A stretch of DNA of 64,000 nt from Lineus longissimus (GCF_910592395.1 NC_088313.1:13162437-13226436); one strand, 5' to 3'; positions 1-11,530 are shown, counted from the first letter of the stretch. Translations and numbers: made by a program. Notes: generated from the sequence alone by a model not told the origin.

Positions 1-2240
1 ACATTACCACAAACGAGCCCGCAATTACCGTGGAAGATATACCAGAACGCAATGGCCAAGTTTGATCGTTCGGCTTATATACTGTAAGAAATATTCTTAC
101 CTTTGAGCGAGAGGTTAAGTACTGGTATATATCATCATCGGGAAGTAGACAAGCTAATCCTGAGTCCTCACGCATACGCAAGAACCGGCTCACCTAAAAG
201 AAAAAAGGAGTGGAGGACATTAGAAGTGTGGTCATTAGGATTTGATGTCAGGCGAGCCATGATGGCTCTGGACATCATTTCTCATTCATTCTTGGTACAG
301 GAGTAAATTAGCAAAAAATAACCTGAACATTTCATCCGTATTGGTACAGAAATAAACCGTGCAGAGCGGAAAATGTAAAAATTCAATGCACTACATTTAT
401 TCATTGCATACCAAAAGTTATTTCGTTACCATGGTTACTAAAATGAAAAAAAACGACTTTTTGGTTTTGAGGCGAAGACCAATAAACACCAAATTTCAAA
501 GAAATCCGACCAGTATATTTATACTAGCTCACCCTCAAGAGCCCAAAATGATTCGGACATAATATTTACGAATGGACTATAGTAACTTTACTGGCAGTTC
601 CATCACGTTACAATTGCATGATTTGGGACCTATAGAAATCCAAAATGACGCAGTGAGTTTATACTTCAGTGGGGAAGGTGAATCTGAATATTGTCGGTAA
701 AGGTATAATGATTATTAGTGAAAGAAGGCACAAGGGCAAGGATCAATCAATTTCAAAAGTTGTATTAAATTTGGTTTGTCAAAAGGACCGTAACTTCGGC
801 ATGCATTATGGTCGCCTTATCAGCAGCCAGGCTTGACTTTGACTTTGATTCCGACAACTACGTACACTGAGCGCTAACTCCAAAACCGTGCTCTCAGTCT
901 CACGACAAGCCCAGGTGGCCAACCCTCACAGTGTCGAAGGACTGAATGTGGCTGCAAGTTGCCTGCGTACGACTACCGCATTGGGAGGATACAGTTGCCT
1001 TCTTCATGCAGTACTTGCCTCAATCAAAGGGAGTTTCGCATGGACATGGAAACATCACCAGGTCACGAATCGAACACATTTTTACTCCGGTCCACATCGT
1101 GACGGAAGTCGTACTAAATTTCAACAGAGGACGAGACGTAATGGAGGCTGACGTGACGTGACGGAACGTACTGATTGGACGACGCGCTTCGGTAGGTTTG
1201 ATGTATTCTGACGTCATTTCTCGACACGCTCTCAAAGCAAGTGCACGGCAATTTTAGATTTTCCATTCACTTAATCGCGTCATTCAATCTTATCAAAATT
1301 GGGAATTTCGTGTATTTCATCATTGTGCGGATATCATCCCATTCAACAATCAATTTCTGGTTTGTCACAGATCCCCTATGTTTCGGGTTACCAAGGACAA
1401 GGTGGCCATTTTTCTTTAATTTAATTAGCCATTTTTGGCGAATACGGAATATAATACAGAATCATGCATGTCACAAAAAGTAAAATCACAGGGGATTTGA
1501 AACAAAGATTTAAAAAAATCATAATCACAAGTCGTATAATATCTGTATCTGTATTCTCATATCACGATAAAAACCGGCTCTCAAAATTCTTGAAAAACCA
1601 TCATTTTTCCAACCATGCAGATCCCAAGAGTAATACCTTCAATCGCAATGTGACATTTTCAAGCTCTGTCTCTTACACTTTTCAATCAAGTTATTCAGAT
1701 ATTTCATTTCAGTCCATTCCCAAGCGTGCCAAAGTAATGTCTCTTTTACGTCGCATGTCGATCAATCATGTGACGTCATTGAAAGTATAAAAACTAAAAT
1801 ATCACCAAGAAGTGTAGTTCTATGTTGAGAGTCGTGTTGGGCTGCAGTGTATGAGTGGCAATGCAGGTAAAATATCAGCCCTGATAAGGTGTTTTTTTTC
1901 TCCAGTTAAATTTGTCTCTGGCCTCCGATTTCGCTTGCTTTTAAAAATAATACAATCGGATGGTGTATCTTTTTTATAAATTTATATTGGGCGATGAATC
2001 GTCAATCCGCAAAAAAAATGCCCAAGAAAATTTGGCGGTTAGACCAAATCCTATCGACAGAAAACGATAGTAGGCCTACTGTAGTGGGCCTACTGAATCT
2101 TTTATGTTAGTTTATGTTTTTAAGTTATTCAATATTGCACAATACCATCCCCAACTGGCATCAGATTGGCATTAATCAGTGGAACACCTTGCAAGAATGA
2201 TGTCAGAGAGACGTCAGTTGAGCGATCTCAGAATAATGTT
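1..2240. other. No gene recognised; intergenic or intronic DNA
   Basis: AT-leaning sequence with short, interrupted reading frames in all six frames. The longest are about 60 to 108 codons and resemble no family I know. The only structure I noticed is two nearby copies of an AGGCCTACT-type palindrome around 2070-2093. Confidence 0.6.
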
Positions 2241-2544
2241 AGGGCCGTTTACATGAGACCTAACCAAAACCAAACCAGGGCCCATTGTTCAAAACAAGTT
2301 TTGTCACTAACGCTGGCGTTAAATTACCTTGGCGTTAAGTCTAAAGGGATTAACTGAAGGAGATAACGAAATGTTTAAAGTGATACTATGATGTGATTTA
2401 CAACATTGCGGAAATACGTCCGTTTTTAATTGTTGATCACAAATGTAAAGCTCAAATTTTCCATTTTTGATTAGATTTATTATAAAATTGCTGAATGTAA
2501 ACCACCGCGACCGCGAAAATGTTCATGTTGTGAAGTCATCAACG

Positions 2545-2950
2545 AAAACGGCATCGAAGTGGTGTCTGCCCATTCCGCCTCAACCTTATTCGCCTTATCC
2601 AATTTTGCCTTCTCCCATTTAGCCTTCTCCTAACTTGCCTTTTCTCAATTCGCCTTCTACGATTTCGCCATCGTCTTATCTCACCTTTGTTCCAATTGGC
2701 CTTCTTCCTAACTCGCCTTCCTCTCATCTTGCCTCATCCTAGTTTGCCTTTTCTTATTTCGCCTTTGTCCTATTCTGCCTTGGTTTCATCCTGCCTTATC
2801 TCATCTTGCCTTTTCTTGATTGACCTTTGTGTCAATTCGCCTTCTTCCCATTTTGCCTTCTCCCGTTTCGCCATATCTCACCTCGCCTTTTATCAATCCG
2901 CCTTTGCTTATCTTGCCTTTGTTCTATTTTGCCTTGTTGTCTTGAGAGCT
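2545..2950 (+). repeat. Left arm: degenerate 15-16 base tandem repeat (TTCGCCTT type)
   Basis: About 25 consecutive degenerate units of the form TTCGCCTTNTCCCAN, period 15 to 16 bases. It is the inverted partner of the array at 3600-3985. The outer edge, GCATCGAAGTGGTGTCTGCC, also matches the complement of the sequence just beyond the right array, so the symmetry extends past the repeats. Reading frames through the array (for example a Leu/Ser/Phe-rich one at 2687-2977) are by-products of the repeat. Confidence 0.8.
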
Positions 2951-3117
2951 AACTCGTTCTGTGAGAAGGCCTCATAATTCCCTAATGATCAAAGGAATAC
3001 ATCTTCCAGATTGCTGGATTTGAGTAGGCCTATTGACCATAGTTCATAATAAAGAACTTCAGAAGCACTCACACTTTGAATGATCAATAAAATACTTAGC
3101 ACCCCCATCTCTCCTAT

Positions 3118-3605
3118 ATAGTACCAGGTCACAAGTCTTATTTATCAAAGAATGCCAAAACACTATGCCAAAATATTTCCATGAAAGACTTGGAAAACTC
3201 TAAGATTTGACAAACATGGGTAAAGATACTAAGTTGGTTTTGGAGATACATGTAAGCTTACATGTAGATGGTTCAGAAGTTTTGAAGATTTGAAAACATT
3301 GGTAATTAAACAACAGCCTTTGGGTAGGGTACCAAAACATAATTCGTGGAAACACTCTTATATGAAAGATTGGCCCCACAAACATGGGTAAAAGAGACAA
3401 AAGTCTTTTGTAATATGGTATGTAATGTAATATGACTATAATGGCTGAGAAGTTATCTACACTTGTAATTTTGGCAATGTCCACCGGGTTTTGGTTGGGG
3501 GTACCCCCGAATGGACCCTAGAAGCCCTTCAACACTGTTGAAGACACTTTCATATGAAAGATTGACTCAACAAACCTGGGTAAAGACACCAAGTTTGTTG
3601 CAAAG
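3118..3605 (+). repeat. Three direct repeats, ~185 bp, in the middle domain
   Basis: Three degenerate units share ATGAAAGAYTKG followed by ACAAACMTGGGTAAAGA; the cores are near 3180-3230, 3360-3400 and 3550-3590. They lie between the two inverted arms and do not match them. Function unknown. Confidence 0.6.
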
Positions 3606-3985
3606 TAGGAAGAAGGCGAAATGGGAAGAAGGCGAAATAATACAAAGGCGGGGTGGGTAAAGGCGAGATAGGATGAAGGCAAATTAGGACAAAGGTAAAT
3701 TAGGACAAGGTGAAATAGGAGAAGGCAGATTAAGACAATGGCAAACTGAGACGAAGGCAAGAATGGATAAGGCAACTTGTGATAAGGCAAGATAAAACAG
3801 AGGCAAAATAGCATAAGGCGAAAAATGAAAAGGCGAAAAAAGACAAAGGCGAGATAGAATAAGGCGGATTGGGAAGAGGCAAAATTGGAAAAGGCAAAAT
3901 AGGAGAAGGCGAAATGTGTATTTTTTAAAGGCAAAATGGGAAAAGGCGAAAAAAGACAAGGCGAAATGGGCATGAACCATCGAAG
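3600..3985 (-). repeat. Right arm: degenerate 15-16 base tandem repeat (AAGGCGAAA type)
   Basis: About 24 units of AAGGCGAAATAGGAN, period 15 to 16. This is the inverted partner of the array at 2545-2950, ending at the matching flank CGAAGTGAGCCG. Units differ at many positions, so the arms are old. The paired arms could form a large cruciform or hairpin. Confidence 0.8.
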
Positions 3986-4316
3986 TGAGCCGTCCGGGCG
4001 GGATTAAACCATCAATTTCTAGAAAATGTGCATTTCGATTCGAAAACCTTACCGATTTATGAGAAAGTTACTTAGTCATTTGTCAAAAACAGCTAAACAT
4101 TATATGGTGAAATTTGACACGAGTTACCCTTTAAGTTAACGCCACCGTTGGTGACCACATTTGTTTTGTCCAACCAGGCCCAGACCAACCCAGATCAGAT
4201 CGATCAGGACGTCATGAATGACGTAAGTCTCGCAATGAGGTATACGTACATATATTCAGACCAGATCACTTACACGGGAGACATATCTAGACCGATCCGA
4301 ATCGATCTATAGATCG

Positions 4317-4343
4317 GTTTATGTTTATGTTTATGTTTATGTA
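4317..4343 (+). repeat. (TTTATG)n simple repeat
   Basis: Four copies of a 6-base unit directly inside the right end of the composite foldback element, next to GTAAACGGCC. Confidence 0.85.
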
Positions 4344-4352
4344 AACGGCCGA

Positions 4353-4942
4353 CGTTGGCATGTTCGCTGGTGTAATTCGTTCAGTTAACGATACACATAC
4401 TTTTTTCCCTACGCTAATGATGTACGGTCTGCAAGTGTAAATACGTGACGTTACGTATCTCATCGCGAGTTAAATGCTTCTGACAACTGAAGCTAGTTTT
4501 TGCAATTTTTTTCAATTACCTCGTGTGTTCATGCAAAGCAATGCTGTCTCGGTTAACACTGCAGAGCGCTAGCTATGTTCGAACCGCCTGTTAAAAACCT
4601 GATGGTAATTCTTCGGTTAGGAATCCAAAATAGAACGGAAATATTCTTCATTCCATCACCAACGCATATTGGAAATTTGCCAAAGTTCAACGTCCCTATT
4701 GTCGAAGTCTTTTGATTGTTCTTTCGAATAATAACGAAGCTGAAGCACAGCCCCGTCCATAAACCGCGACCAGGGGTTTACCAGCTTCTTCAGCCTCGTA
4801 AGAAAAAATCAACAAAGAGAAAAAAATGTCCCCGTAAGCTTTGGTAAGTTTTCGAGTTTACATTGTTGGTAGAGTAAAGAATATTTCTGTTCCATCACCT
4901 GGTAAGAGCCTCAAGGAGAGAGAAAAGTTATCTTGCAGTTGC
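4353..4942. other. No feature recognised
   Basis: No long frame and no clear repeat. Two weakly similar stretches containing ATATTTCTGTTCCATCACC-like sequence occur in opposite order near 4635-4660 and 4875-4902. Confidence 0.5.
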
Positions 4943-5496
4943 AGTTTCCATGTACGGTGAAACACGGGTATTCGAAAAAGCTGGATCACTAGACTGCTGG
5001 ATTTACTGGATTGTGACTCATTGATCACCACCGCCTGGATAAATTGCCAAACAAATTCCCAAATCTCTTACGTTTCCCACCATGTGCTTGGCACTTCCAA
5101 CATGGATTCATCAGTCTCAGACTCTTCACCAGAAAAATCGCCGGACTTTTACCGGCGGTTCTACATGAACTACAAGCGGATTTGTATTGTAACTGAAGAA
5201 CTTCCAAATTTAATGTGTGAATGAGTATGTACTTGAGTTTGGGCATTCGATTATATAAGACAGTTGTGATAATGACAGCGTGAGGCTGAGTATTGCAGCA
5301 TGCATGATAGGCCTACCGGTATGGGGTACACTACAGTACAACATATAGTACCAGCTACAGCAGCTTTATGTCATACGATGTCGATACGAACGATCCTCAA
5401 TCCAGGCGGTGGTGACCCCCGAGTCACAATCCAGTGAATCCAATAGTCCAGCAATCCAGCTTTGTCGAATATCAGTGAAACAGTATAACAGAAACT
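4943..5496. mobile_element. Foldback element, ~100 bp imperfect arms
   Basis: The left arm (4943-5040) and right arm (5401-5496) are inverted copies. Both carry TATTCG.AAAGCTGGAT, then CTGGATTGTGACTC, then TCACCACCGCCTGGAT. Within each arm CTGGATT recurs about every 10 to 15 bases. The 360 bp centre holds a 67-codon frame with no recognisable domain. I see no target duplication. Probably a non-autonomous DNA element. Confidence 0.7.
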
Positions 5497-8096
5497 ACAT
5501 GTACATGTATAGGTCAACGTTAAAATCGACATAAAGTTTTTTTCTATATAAGGAAGTCAGGCTAGCTCATCAATTGTAATTCGTCCTAGGAGTTCGTTCA
5601 AGGGACGGACACTTTTTAACATGTGGCTTAAGCGTATTCGCTATAGGTTTCCTTAAAGTATTGAAACACTCAACTGTAACATTCTGCATTACACCCTCTC
5701 CTTTTACACCTAAAGTCAATAAACTTACCACTAAGCTACAACGCGTTCGCGTAGCCCATCAATCATACGCGGGCGGAATGTCAAGCTATTGACAAGTTGG
5801 CAAAGAATGCACCGCAAATGCATCATCCTTTCTTATCAGTGCCAAAACTATACAAAATGAGGTTAGCATTTTACAACTAGCTCAAAATAAATCAACAAAT
5901 CCTTTATGGAAGTACCCTGGCCTAATCGGCATATTGTCAAGAAACCTCTAGACAGTGTGAATCTCCCCCATGGCTTCAGTGAATTACTATCCAAGCGCCT
6001 TTTACGCACTTTAGTTCTGTCCGCGTTGAATAGCTCAAAGACATTGATTTTCATCGTTGTCCTGATATCCAATATATGCTTGAAATGATATGTCCAATCC
6101 ATTTTGGGTGATTCTCTGCATGACTGCACCAATTTCTAGTAAACACTGGGATATAATGAAGGCGGGGTCACCAAATGCTGAGTTGCTATTCCATCATTGC
6201 AGGGAGAATACGTCACTATTTTCTTCTGTTTTACCGCTGGGGCCTGAGTGTTACTTCTATAAGATATCAAGGGAACGGGTGTACATTTTGAAGAATGATA
6301 CGTTTTGAGATTTGGACGTAGCACGGGTCTCACTGGTGAATCTGGCAAATTGAAGACGTAAAAATTAATGGGGAAAACCAGCAGTCCATTTTTTCAGCCT
6401 GTCTATAGATGTAGGATATCAAATACAAGATTGTTATGCCGTGATAAACAAAATATCTCAACAAAGAAGGCTCGTCATGACACCAACAAAAACTATTTTC
6501 ATTTGTATAAATCAACGTTATGGGCTGGCGACTGTTTGCTGTATGTCCCAATGGAAAGGGTGTTAAAACATTGCCTTTTGCATTTTAACGCAAAGCCTAA
6601 AAGCCTAAAAGCCTAAAAGCAATTATTTGATTTCTTTAGAATAACGCTGGTCCATAAAAACGATATCCGGGCCATTCATTATAAACTAGATGCTTGAAAG
6701 AAAGTGAGATGCAAAAATCTTATGCCGTTCTTGCCTAACAAGCAAATACATAATATAAAGTGATATCATTAAAGTTTTTCTGATCTGGCGAAATACAACA
6801 CAAAATACTGATCACCAGATGTGGGCTTTGAAAACATGAAAACACGAAAACACGAAGCAACTGTTCCTGTTACGCAGTAGGGCGTACCGTGTCCACTCAT
6901 CAGTAATGAGCTTTGATTCTGACGATGTCGTGAAAGCCGATGTCGTGAAAACATGGTCTTTAGTGAAATTATTCCAGGTATCGGCGTGAGGAAGAATTTA
7001 ACAGCGAATTTCTTCCATTGAGACCAGGGATGGCCTAATCTTTTTCCGGCATGTAATGCAGCTATGATCGGAAAAAACTTGCGAATGTTTTTCTTCTCAA
7101 CAACATCCTGAACAGGCAAAAAACGTCACCTCATTTTAAATTGTTTGTTTGTTGATCCTGAGGTTGTTGAACCCAAAATGAACCAAAGTGTAACGGGTTC
7201 AAGCCGATGATATGTTGGCCATTAATCTTTACATCTAACCGAATAACAAGTTTTATTGGTCTACTTGCAGGCGTTCGTTCGCTTTCTGCCACCAAACGCT
7301 ATGCAAAACAGCAGGGCACGATGTTCAGCGTATAATGAGGTATATTTCTTCACCTGGTTTGTTTAGCATTAAAGACATCACCCATTATGCAAATTTTTCC
7401 AATGGTTAACATGAGATGAAGTAAAGAGGCACATCTTATAGTCTTACATTACACAAGTACTCGGTTTTGCTTAAAGTATATACATGTATGTTATGATAAA
7501 ATATATTGCTTTTCCATCCGTACTGTGTGCAAGCCGCGCGTAAAAAAATCGGTTTCGCAGTTTCTTCAGTTTCGCCTAAACCTTTTTCTCGTACAACTAC
7601 GAGTCTTCAAGTATCAAAACGCAAGTGGAATTTGAGATGGGTAAATACCCCTCTCCACACACATGGTGCTGGAAACTCATTACGCTGAAGCTCCGGGTAC
7701 ATGTATAACGCGTCTTAGGAAGTCGGAAGATGAGTAAATCTTAGAGTACCAAATGCCGGGGGGGGGGCTACATTCCTTACTCAGGAAACCTTCGTGAGAA
7801 GATAGTTTTCCTCCGCAGCTTTTTAAAACTAGCCGCACCCCTTTGAAATCAAGTACACGTGACTTACCTTTCAACTCACCAGAATGCGATCGCAATTTCG
7901 TTATTACTTCAATTAAAAATAAAGAGTGGTAATAAGAGTGGTACAATAGCCCTATTACCGTTAGGTTCTCTGCTTACCGGCGCTGAATGTAACCCTTAGA
8001 AGTGTAGTACCGTAATGGTTCGATATGAAAACGAGCGGGAACGTGAAAATGGTTTCACCCTGCCTTGTAGTACAACAACGTGACTACTATGCCCTT
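5497..8096. other. No gene recognised
   Basis: Scattered short frames only. A minus-strand frame of 116 codons at 6769-7119 is preceded by a good splice-acceptor-like tract (see findings). Small 10-base tandem repeats occur at 6594-6620 and 6838-6866. Confidence 0.5.
6594..6620 (+). repeat. Short 10-base tandem repeat (AAGCCTAAAA)n
   Basis: About 2.7 perfect copies of a 10-base unit. Confidence 0.85.
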
Positions 8097-8170
8097 TGCC
8101 TCGCAGTTGAAAGAATTCAGGCCTTGGTAAATACACGGTATTTTGTCTTTATGCAAAGCCCGCTCACACC
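8097..8170 (+). repeat. Dispersed repeat, copy 1 (partner at 31990-32065)
   Basis: Shares CCTCGCAGTTRAAAGAATTC followed by AGGCCTT, then TGTCTT and CCCGCTCRCA, with 31990-32065 in the same orientation. Remnant of an unidentified dispersed element. Confidence 0.6.
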
Positions 8171-8672
8171 TATAGGCCTAAACTCATGATAACAATGATA
8201 ACATCTACTCCACGAAACAGCTTCCAAGAGGGTTAGGCCTAAACCGGTAAGGGCAGATAAGCTTAATGTAGTAAATGGAGATCCAGCGCCCATATAGCTA
8301 TGCTGATAGAATTCACAAACGAAAAGACCGACTTCCCTATGAATCCAGGTTTCTGTCAAAAGCAGAGCCTGCAAATGCTTGAACGATCAAATTCACATTT
8401 TGTATTCCGTTTATAAATTGCCTCGTTAAGATTGTATGACAGCGATGATGGCATGTTGTGCGCTTCGTCTCGATCAAGCAATTGAGAATGATAACAATAC
8501 TAATAATATAGCAGAGCTACTAAATATCCTTGCGGATAAGACGCATAGAAGATGTGGTTATCAGCAATATTCTGTGCATACATGTATGTAAAATCTAATG
8601 AATCACTTAACATACACACATTTTCTTATTCGAAGGGTCTCTGAAGTAAATGTTATTGGCCTCAATGTACCA
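8171..8672. other. No feature recognised
   Basis: No coding-like stretch. The last ~20 bases (GGCCTCAATGTAC) match the end of repeat B at 9952. Confidence 0.5.
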
Positions 8673-8910
8673 GGAGACCAGGAAGATGATACGTTATTTG
8701 AATCTATCCGCCTCCTCATCACTGTAGTTACAAACTAAATGCTCACCACTAATAATGAATTTAGCGTGTAATGTGAGAGGGGTTTGACTTGCAAATCTTA
8801 GATTTTTGGGCAAACGCACAGTTACATTCCGTTTTGGTGAGATCCTTTTTGCAGGTTGATGATATGGCAATAATTCTCTCAGCTCCTTGAGATGTCACGG
8901 TCCTACTTGA
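8673..8910 (+). repeat. Direct repeat A, copy 1 (~240 bp)
   Basis: Nearly identical to 9554-9796, 881 bases downstream, with only scattered substitutions and a short insertion near the middle. It runs from GGAGACCAGGA to CACGGTCCTACTTGA. It contains no coding frame. Confidence 0.9.
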
Positions 8911-9057
8911 TCTGTGTTCCAAATTTTTATGAGTGGTCAATTAAACAAGTTTACATCAATTAGGCGCCTTGCGTCTGGTGCATCCGCTTCGATCCGCGCC
9001 TGATAAATGTATATGAAAGATTAATAACAAGAACATTTTTCAAAAAAAACACGAAAA

Positions 9058-9132
9058 AATTAATCGCCGGGGTTCGTACCCGTGACCATCTAATCCACAG
9101 TGCAACCGTCTAACCGCCGAGGCCATCAAGGC
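9058..9132 (-). other. tRNA-like sequence (SINE head or tRNA pseudogene)
   Basis: Read on the minus strand, it has an A-box-like TGGCCTCGGCGGTTAGA and, about 40 bases later, a T-arm GGGTACGAACCCC that is one base off the B-box consensus. The 5' GCCTTGA does not pair with the 3' GCGATTA, so there is no acceptor stem and the anticodon arm is poor. It is therefore not a working tRNA. A downstream A/T-rich run fits a tRNA-derived SINE, but no second copy was found in the window. Confidence 0.45.
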
Positions 9133-9316
9133 TTTAATGATAGACAGAGATTTTTGTTGTTCAAGTAGTCGCCATATTGGAAAAGCGCCATGATATTGAC
9201 GAGATCACGCTGGCGGAAGAGTAATTGGGTACAAATAGTTCCAAGTTATAGTATAATTCAATAGTGCGACTGATTTGTCTTGATATATCGTATCTATATA
9301 GCTCGGTGATATAAAA

Positions 9317-9420
9317 GATAATGTTCGTAGTTGATTTTAATGTTTGAATGGCTTTCTCAAAAATGTTTTTAGAAGCGAGGTCAACAGGGTCAAAAGAAAT
9401 AGTCTTTGGCGCCAATGATG
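9317..9420 (+). repeat. Direct repeat B, copy 1
   Basis: Shares GTTTGAATGGC, a central RGCGAGGTCAA-like stretch and TTGGCNNCAATG with 9856-9952. More divergent than repeat A. A 129-codon minus-strand frame crosses it but resembles no protein. Confidence 0.55.
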
Positions 9421-9553
9421 GTAGCAATGGCGGATTTGAATTAAGATTCGGGGCCAGTCGATTCTTTTGGAGTCGGAAGTGCGCATACACGGCAGTGGTA
9501 TTTATATAGCTCCGTACACGTGATTTGAAGGGGCAATTTGGGTGTGGCATTTA

Positions 9554-9796
9554 GGAGACCAGGAGGATGATGTGTAATTTGAATCTATCCGCCTGCTCAT
9601 CACTGTAGTTACAAACTAAATGCTCATCACTAATAATGAATTTAGCGTGTAATGTGAAAAGGGTTTGACATGACTTGCAAATCTTAGATTTTTAGGCAAA
9701 CGTACAGTTACATTCCGTTTTGGTGAGATTCTTTTAGCAGGTTGATGATATGGCAATAATTCTCTCAGCTCCTTGAGATGTCACGGTCCTACTTGA
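9554..9796 (+). repeat. Direct repeat A, copy 2 (~240 bp)
   Basis: Second copy of 8673-8910 in the same orientation. Followed about 60 bases later by repeat B copy 2. Confidence 0.9.
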
Positions 9797-9855
9797 AGCT
9801 ATTTTGCATGAAAAACAGCCTATCTCCTGCCAAAGTTGTCCCTTCAACAAAGACT

Positions 9856-9952
9856 GTTTTTAGCTGATTTTATGGTTTGAATGGCCATTTTGAAAAAGGG
9901 TTTGGAATCGAGGTCAAACAAAATAATCGTTGGCCTCAATGTACCCTCGGAA
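9856..9952 (+). repeat. Direct repeat B, copy 2
   Basis: Partner of 9317-9420. Its last bases, GGCCTCAATGTACC, also occur just before repeat A copy 1 (8657-8672), so A and B belong to one larger, reshuffled dispersed repeat. Confidence 0.55.
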
Positions 9953-10427
9953 ATTCAAGCCGCCGACTAGTCAAACCATTATCTGGAGTGCTCGAACACC
10001 TGGAATCAGTGTGTACTTCAGCTTGAAAAGTTCGCGTGAAGGGTTTTTTTCATGATAATATTCATAATGGTATAAAATGATGGTATAAGAGGGTCGGCGA
10101 ATCTAGGAACTGATCGAAGACTGTCCTAAAAATTTTCCACCGCGCTTCATCGTATTTTTCAGAATGAAAGCCGTAATTCAACTCGCGCAGGATTTGTTAA
10201 GGACCGATTACCTTTGTACTTCGCCAATCGTCGTTCGTGGGGTTTGCGAAACCTGCATAATGCTGCCCCTGAAACGAAAGAGCGGCTATTTTGAAGAAGG
10301 AGGCCTCTCAATTTTTTAGACGCAATTCGGAAGTATCCATGTAAAAAGCTGCTGAAGCCGAGCCCATAAGTTGCTAGATATGGAAGGAAGAGCATCATGA
10401 TGATACTCTGAACGTGTCAGCAGTAAC
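9953..10427. other. No gene recognised
   Basis: Possible remains of the LINE whose endonuclease relic follows. A 43-codon plus-strand frame at 10163-10291 (including YFANRRSWGLRNLHNAA) begins right after TATTTTTCAG, but I cannot assign it. Confidence 0.4.
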
Positions 10428-10592
10428 GTGATGAATGAGCATGGGTCGATTATGATCATGCTGAGCAAGGACGTAATGGATGTCAACACGCCTATTGTAT
10501 TACCTGCCGAGATTGACGACTTAGAGGAGTTTTACAGTAATCTGGAGAGGAAAATTGATTGACTTGTTAAGGTAAGTCTGTAAAGTGTCCAA
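10428..10592 (+). pseudogene. Relic of a LINE endonuclease domain
   Basis: An open stretch from 10428 reads ...HGSIMIMLSKDVMDV, then PIVLPAEIDD and LEEFYSNLERKID, a TGA stop at 10560, then LVK. Non-LTR retrotransposon endonucleases carry a HGVAIxLSK-like segment followed, a strand later, by VYAPT...EEFYxxLxxxID. The match is to that order and spacing, with the segment between them deleted or scrambled. The stop, the missing flanks and the short length mark a dead fragment. This is family recognition by eye from about 45 residues; a translated search against reverse-transcribing elements would settle it. Confidence 0.5.
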
Positions 10593-11080
10593 GTAGAGCA
10601 TTGCCATTAGTACTATGTCGAGTTATCAATTATTTCCCCAACAGTATTAATAACCAATCATGACACCGTCTAACAAAGATGCTGCATTAATAAGCCATAA
10701 TGCTATTGGATGATAAATGGTATGACGTCAGACACAATCCCCTTATCTTATAATGACCTTACTTTCTTTAATAAGGTCCCATTTATCATCTTTTCTGTCG
10801 GAGGACGCAGTCTCATGAAATGTCGCGGTGTGCCCTGGGCAAAGTCATGTTACCTGTTAATGCGTGCTGCACTCCTTTAGAAGACGACTATTTAACAATG
10901 TCTCTATATAAAAGAGATCGCAATGAGTTCCCCTGAGGTTAAAAGAAGGTAGCACTTAACAAAGGCTAGCTTGGTAAATGTGTGCATTTCGATCACATTT
11001 CTGATAAAAAGTAAGTATCATGTGGGATGTAAAGGATTGCATTTTGTTCTTTTTCAGTCATGACTTCTAGACTCAAAAGC
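10593..11080. other. No feature recognised
   Basis: No coding-like frame and no clear repeat. Confidence 0.5.
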
Positions 11081-11310
11081 AACTCTCTAAAGTACATTTA
11101 TTGTCCTTTATCCAACTCTCTAAAGTGCGTATAATGTCCTTTAGTATCCAACTCTCTAGAGCACATGTATTTTCCTTCATACCCAAAACTCCAGAGTGAA
11201 TGTATTGTTCTTTATCCAACACCCCAATGATCATGTCTTATCCTTTATCAAACTCCCTTATGGTCAATGTATTTTCCTTTATCCAACTTTCTAGAGTACA
11301 TGTGCTGCTC
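11081..11310 (+). repeat. Degenerate minisatellite, ~38-45 base unit, about 6 units
   Basis: Units read roughly TCCAACTCTCTAAAGTACAT then GTATTGTCCTTTA. Units vary in length and sequence, so the array is old. Confidence 0.8.
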
Positions 11311-11530
11311 TTAATTCATTAGACTAAAACAACCGCCATGAATCCTAGCGCAAATTAACCCTCGATCCTCAGGCATAAGTCATCAGAGGATCATAGCCAC
11401 TCATAGTCCCCTAGCCTGACCAGAACTAACATCATCAGTGCACTAAAGTGAACCTAACAAAACCCTCAACCTCTAACCAAGGCCATAGCCGATATAACAC
11501 ATTATCGAACCCTAACCTTGGGTCAAGTTA

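Larger units (their letters stand above)
2241..4352. mobile_element. Composite foldback element with 15-base-repeat arms (TU-like)
   Basis: About 2.1 kb with nested inverted symmetry. The outer ends read GGCCGTTTACAT at 2244 and its complement near 4340. Inside them a segment with GGCGTTAA and CTAAAGGG (about 2279-2346) is mirrored at about 4130-4195. Inside that lie two long arms of degenerate tandem repeats (2545-2950 and 3600-3985). Between the arms is a unique middle with its own direct repeats. No transposase is visible, so it would be non-autonomous. From memory, sea urchin TU elements have inverted arms whose outer domain is a variable number of 15 bp direct repeats, and this layout fits. 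The exact outer boundary is uncertain because I see no clear target duplication. Confidence 0.6.

Noticed and set aside
3518-3973. 151-codon minus-strand frame, Phe/Leu/Ser-rich, looking like a membrane protein
   Set aside because: It is the translation of the degenerate 15-base tandem repeat (complement of AAGGCGAAA), not a gene.
9058-9132. Functional tRNA gene
   Set aside because: No pairing acceptor stem, poor anticodon arm, one-base-off B box; kept only as tRNA-like.
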